Assembly: GCA_937967795.1 (NCBI GenBank)
Contig: CALBSK010000104.1
Span: 1-14,961, forward strand
Length of the DNA: 14,961 nucleotides
Direction of reading: 5' to 3'
Source: an uncultured Alphaproteobacteria bacterium
GTDB taxonomy: Bacteria > Pseudomonadota > Alphaproteobacteria > UBA9655
Made by a program: the position numbers and the translations under genes. Below are positions 13,901 through 14,961 of the stretch, in pieces. Under the pieces are notes generated by a model. It did not search any database, had not been told where the DNA came from, and saw nothing but the letters and a program-made list of their open reading frames with translations. Each line of letters starts with the position of its first letter. The first letter of the stretch is position 1.

Positions 13901-14741
13901 AAAATTTAATATACACACTTCATTTGTAGATATTACCAAATTAGACGTAGTTGAAGCCGCCATTACACCTGCTACCAAAGTTTTATATTGTGAAACAGTT
14001 AGTAATCCTTTATTAGAAGTAGCAGATATAGAAGGCTTGGCTCAAATTGCTAAAAAATATAACTTAAAACTGGTTGTAGATAATACGTTTTCGCCGTTAT
14101 CTGTCGCGCCTGTTCAATTAGGTGCAGATGTGGTAATTCATAGTTTAACTAAATTTATTAACGGAAGTAGCGATACAGTTGGAGGCGTTATTTGTGGTAC
14201 GCAACAATTTATCGATGATTTGAGAAATGTGAATAATGGCGCGAGTATGTTGTTAGGTCCTACAATGGATAGTTTACGCTCGGCAAGTATTTTAAAAAAT
14301 TTACGAACCCTACATATTCGTATGAAACAGCATAGTCATAATGCTATGTGTTTGGCACAAAAATTTGAACAAGATGGGTTAAAAGTGGTCTATCCAGGAT
14401 TAGCTAGTCACCCAAGTCATAATTTGTATAAGGGTATGATTAACCCAGAATATGGTTTTGGAGGCATGATGACGATTGATGTTGGTACCCTTGATAAAGC
14501 AAATGAATTGATGGAGTTGATGCAAAATAAAAATTTAGGCTATTTGGCAGTAAGTTTAGGTTTTTATAAAACATTGTTCAGCGCTCCAGGTACTTCAACT
14601 TCATCTGAAATTCCGTTAGACGAACAAAAACAAATGGGCTTAACAGATGGATTAATTAGAATGTCAATTGGCTTAGATAATGATATAGAACGAACCTATC
14701 AGAGCATGAAAACATGCATGAAAGCATTAGAAATTTTATAA
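13881..14741 (+). CDS. Methionine gamma-lyase/cystathionine gamma-lyase family enzyme, N-terminus missing
   Basis: A trans-sulfuration-family (Cys/Met metabolism) PLP enzyme of flavobacterial type, which splits methionine or related thiols. Visible residues start about 140-150 residues into the usual protein, at FLKNFTPKFNIHTSFVDIT. Key features remain. KVLYCETVSNPLLEVADI precedes VVDNTFSPL, whose Asp (codon 14079-14081) contacts the PLP nitrogen. HSLTKFINGSSDTVGG carries the Schiff-base Lys (codon 14151-14153). AVSLGFYKTLFSAPGTSTSS is near the C-terminus, and LIRMSIGLDNDIERTYQSM ends the domain. The N-terminal half, with the Tyr/Arg PLP-phosphate contacts and any start codon, is absent, so this piece alone would be inactive. 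ATG 13848 is not a real start: it lies in antisense decarboxylase DNA. A strong terminator follows. Confidence 0.85.
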   Translation, partial: FLKNFTPKFNIHTSFVDITKLDVVEAAITPATKVLYCETVSNPLLEVADIEGLAQIAKKYNLKLVVDNTFSPLSVAPVQLGADVVIHSLTKFINGSSDTVGGVICGTQQFIDDLRNVNNGASMLLGPTMDSLRSASILKNLRTLHIRMKQHSHNAMCLAQKFEQDGLKVVYPGLASHPSHNLYKGMINPEYGFGGMMTIDVGTLDKANELMELMQNKNLGYLAVSLGFYKTLFSAPGTSTSSEIPLDEQKQMGLTDGLIRMSIGLDNDIERTYQSMKTCMKALEIL

Positions 14742-14749
14742 TTGTGTTT

Positions 14750-14781
14750 AAATCCGATTTAGAAATAAGTCGGATTTTTTT
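14750..14781 (+). terminator. Intrinsic terminator with GAAA tetraloop
   Basis: A 12-bp stem (14750-14761 with 14766-14777, one G-U pair) closes on a GAAA tetraloop and runs into a T tract. It lies 9 bp after the lyase stop and should end that transcript. Confidence 0.85.
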
Positions 14782-14782
14782 G

Positions 14783-14790
14783 TAAATTTG
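14783..14790 (+). promoter_or_regulatory. Bacteroidetes -7 promoter element
   Basis: TAAATTTG is an exact match to the Bacteroidetes -7 consensus TAnnTTTG and lies 17 bp before ATG 14808. A -33 element is not clear. The A-rich leader without Shine-Dalgarno is also typical of that phylum and supports the foreign origin of this end of the window. Confidence 0.6.
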
Positions 14791-14807
14791 ATTAAAATAT
14801 ATTTACT

Positions 14808-14961
14808 ATGAAAAAATACATTTTTCTTTTAATTCTCACCACCTCTTTTGTAAATGCTCAAATCATTACATTTTCAGATACTAATTTCAAGAATGCTTTA
14901 GTTAACACCAATTGTGTAGATAATGATAATAATAGTATTGGTGAAGCAGATGTAGATACAA
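14808..14961 (+). CDS. Secreted flavobacterial protein, 5' end only
   Basis: The gene starts at ATG 14808 and runs off the window, with 51 residues visible. MKKYIFLLILTTSFVNAQ is a classic Flavobacteriia signal peptide, with cleavage before or at the AQ. The next part, ITFSDTNFKNALVNTN, then CVDNDNNSIGEADVDT, resembles the N-terminus of flavobacterial secreted leucine-rich-repeat or calcium-binding-like proteins that often carry a C-terminal type IX sorting domain. That domain lies beyond the window, so the full product cannot be named. Confidence 0.75.
   Translation, partial: MKKYIFLLILTTSFVNAQIITFSDTNFKNALVNTNCVDNDNNSIGEADVDT

Noticed and set aside
13898..14961. Horizontal transfer of a flavobacterial gene into the island
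   Set aside because: The gene is cut in mid-protein exactly at a short shared stretch and is followed by further flavobacterial DNA, so contig chimerism explains it more simply.

Overview
The first 9.3 kb is part of an F-type conjugative type IV secretion operon, read on the + strand. It holds the 3' part of traN, then traF, traH, traG, traD, and a small coiled-coil membrane protein of unknown role. Gene order, moderate GC and protein style fit the mobile conjugative islands of intracellular or amoeba-associated Proteobacteria (Rickettsiales/Holosporales, less likely Legionella/Coxiella-like gammaproteobacteria). I cannot fix the taxon from the sequence alone. The genes are tightly packed (ATGA overlap, 1-19 bp gaps, strong Shine-Dalgarno sequences), as expected for a co-transcribed mating-pair formation and coupling-protein block.

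Two intruders interrupt the operon. A heptanucleotide (NATCAGT) repeat element sits on the 5' end of traF and contributes codons to its signal peptide and early mature region. A RelE/ParE-type toxin plus ribbon-helix-helix antitoxin, on the - strand, lies exactly between traF and traH. It separates a fully formed RBS and ATGA-coupled start codon from the traH body. An open antisense frame runs through the cassette and meets the traH frame by a second ATGA overlap, so coupled translation may still reach traH.

The conjugation block ends after traD in a GC-richer tract with consecutive hairpins (8605-8731), the unknown 184-aa membrane protein, and a startless open frame (9327-9512) that looks like a gene remnant. 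No relaxase is visible.

From 9.6 to 13.9 kb is an accessory or cargo region. It has a signal-peptide-bearing papain-like cysteine peptidase (-), a divergent LuxR-type regulator (+) with a good sigma70-like promoter and a hairpin just before its RBS, and, convergent with that, a tyrosine/aromatic-type PLP decarboxylase (-) that also carries a signal peptide.

At about 13.88-13.90 kb the sequence changes abruptly to Bacteroidetes/Flavobacteriia DNA. There is a methionine gamma-lyase-type gene lacking its N-terminal half, a GAAA-tetraloop terminator, an exact TAnnTTTG promoter element and the start of a secreted protein gene. Both genes at the boundary are broken at the same point and share a short stretch of sequence there. 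The simplest reading is a chimeric contig joined at a short overlap; recent recombination is less likely.
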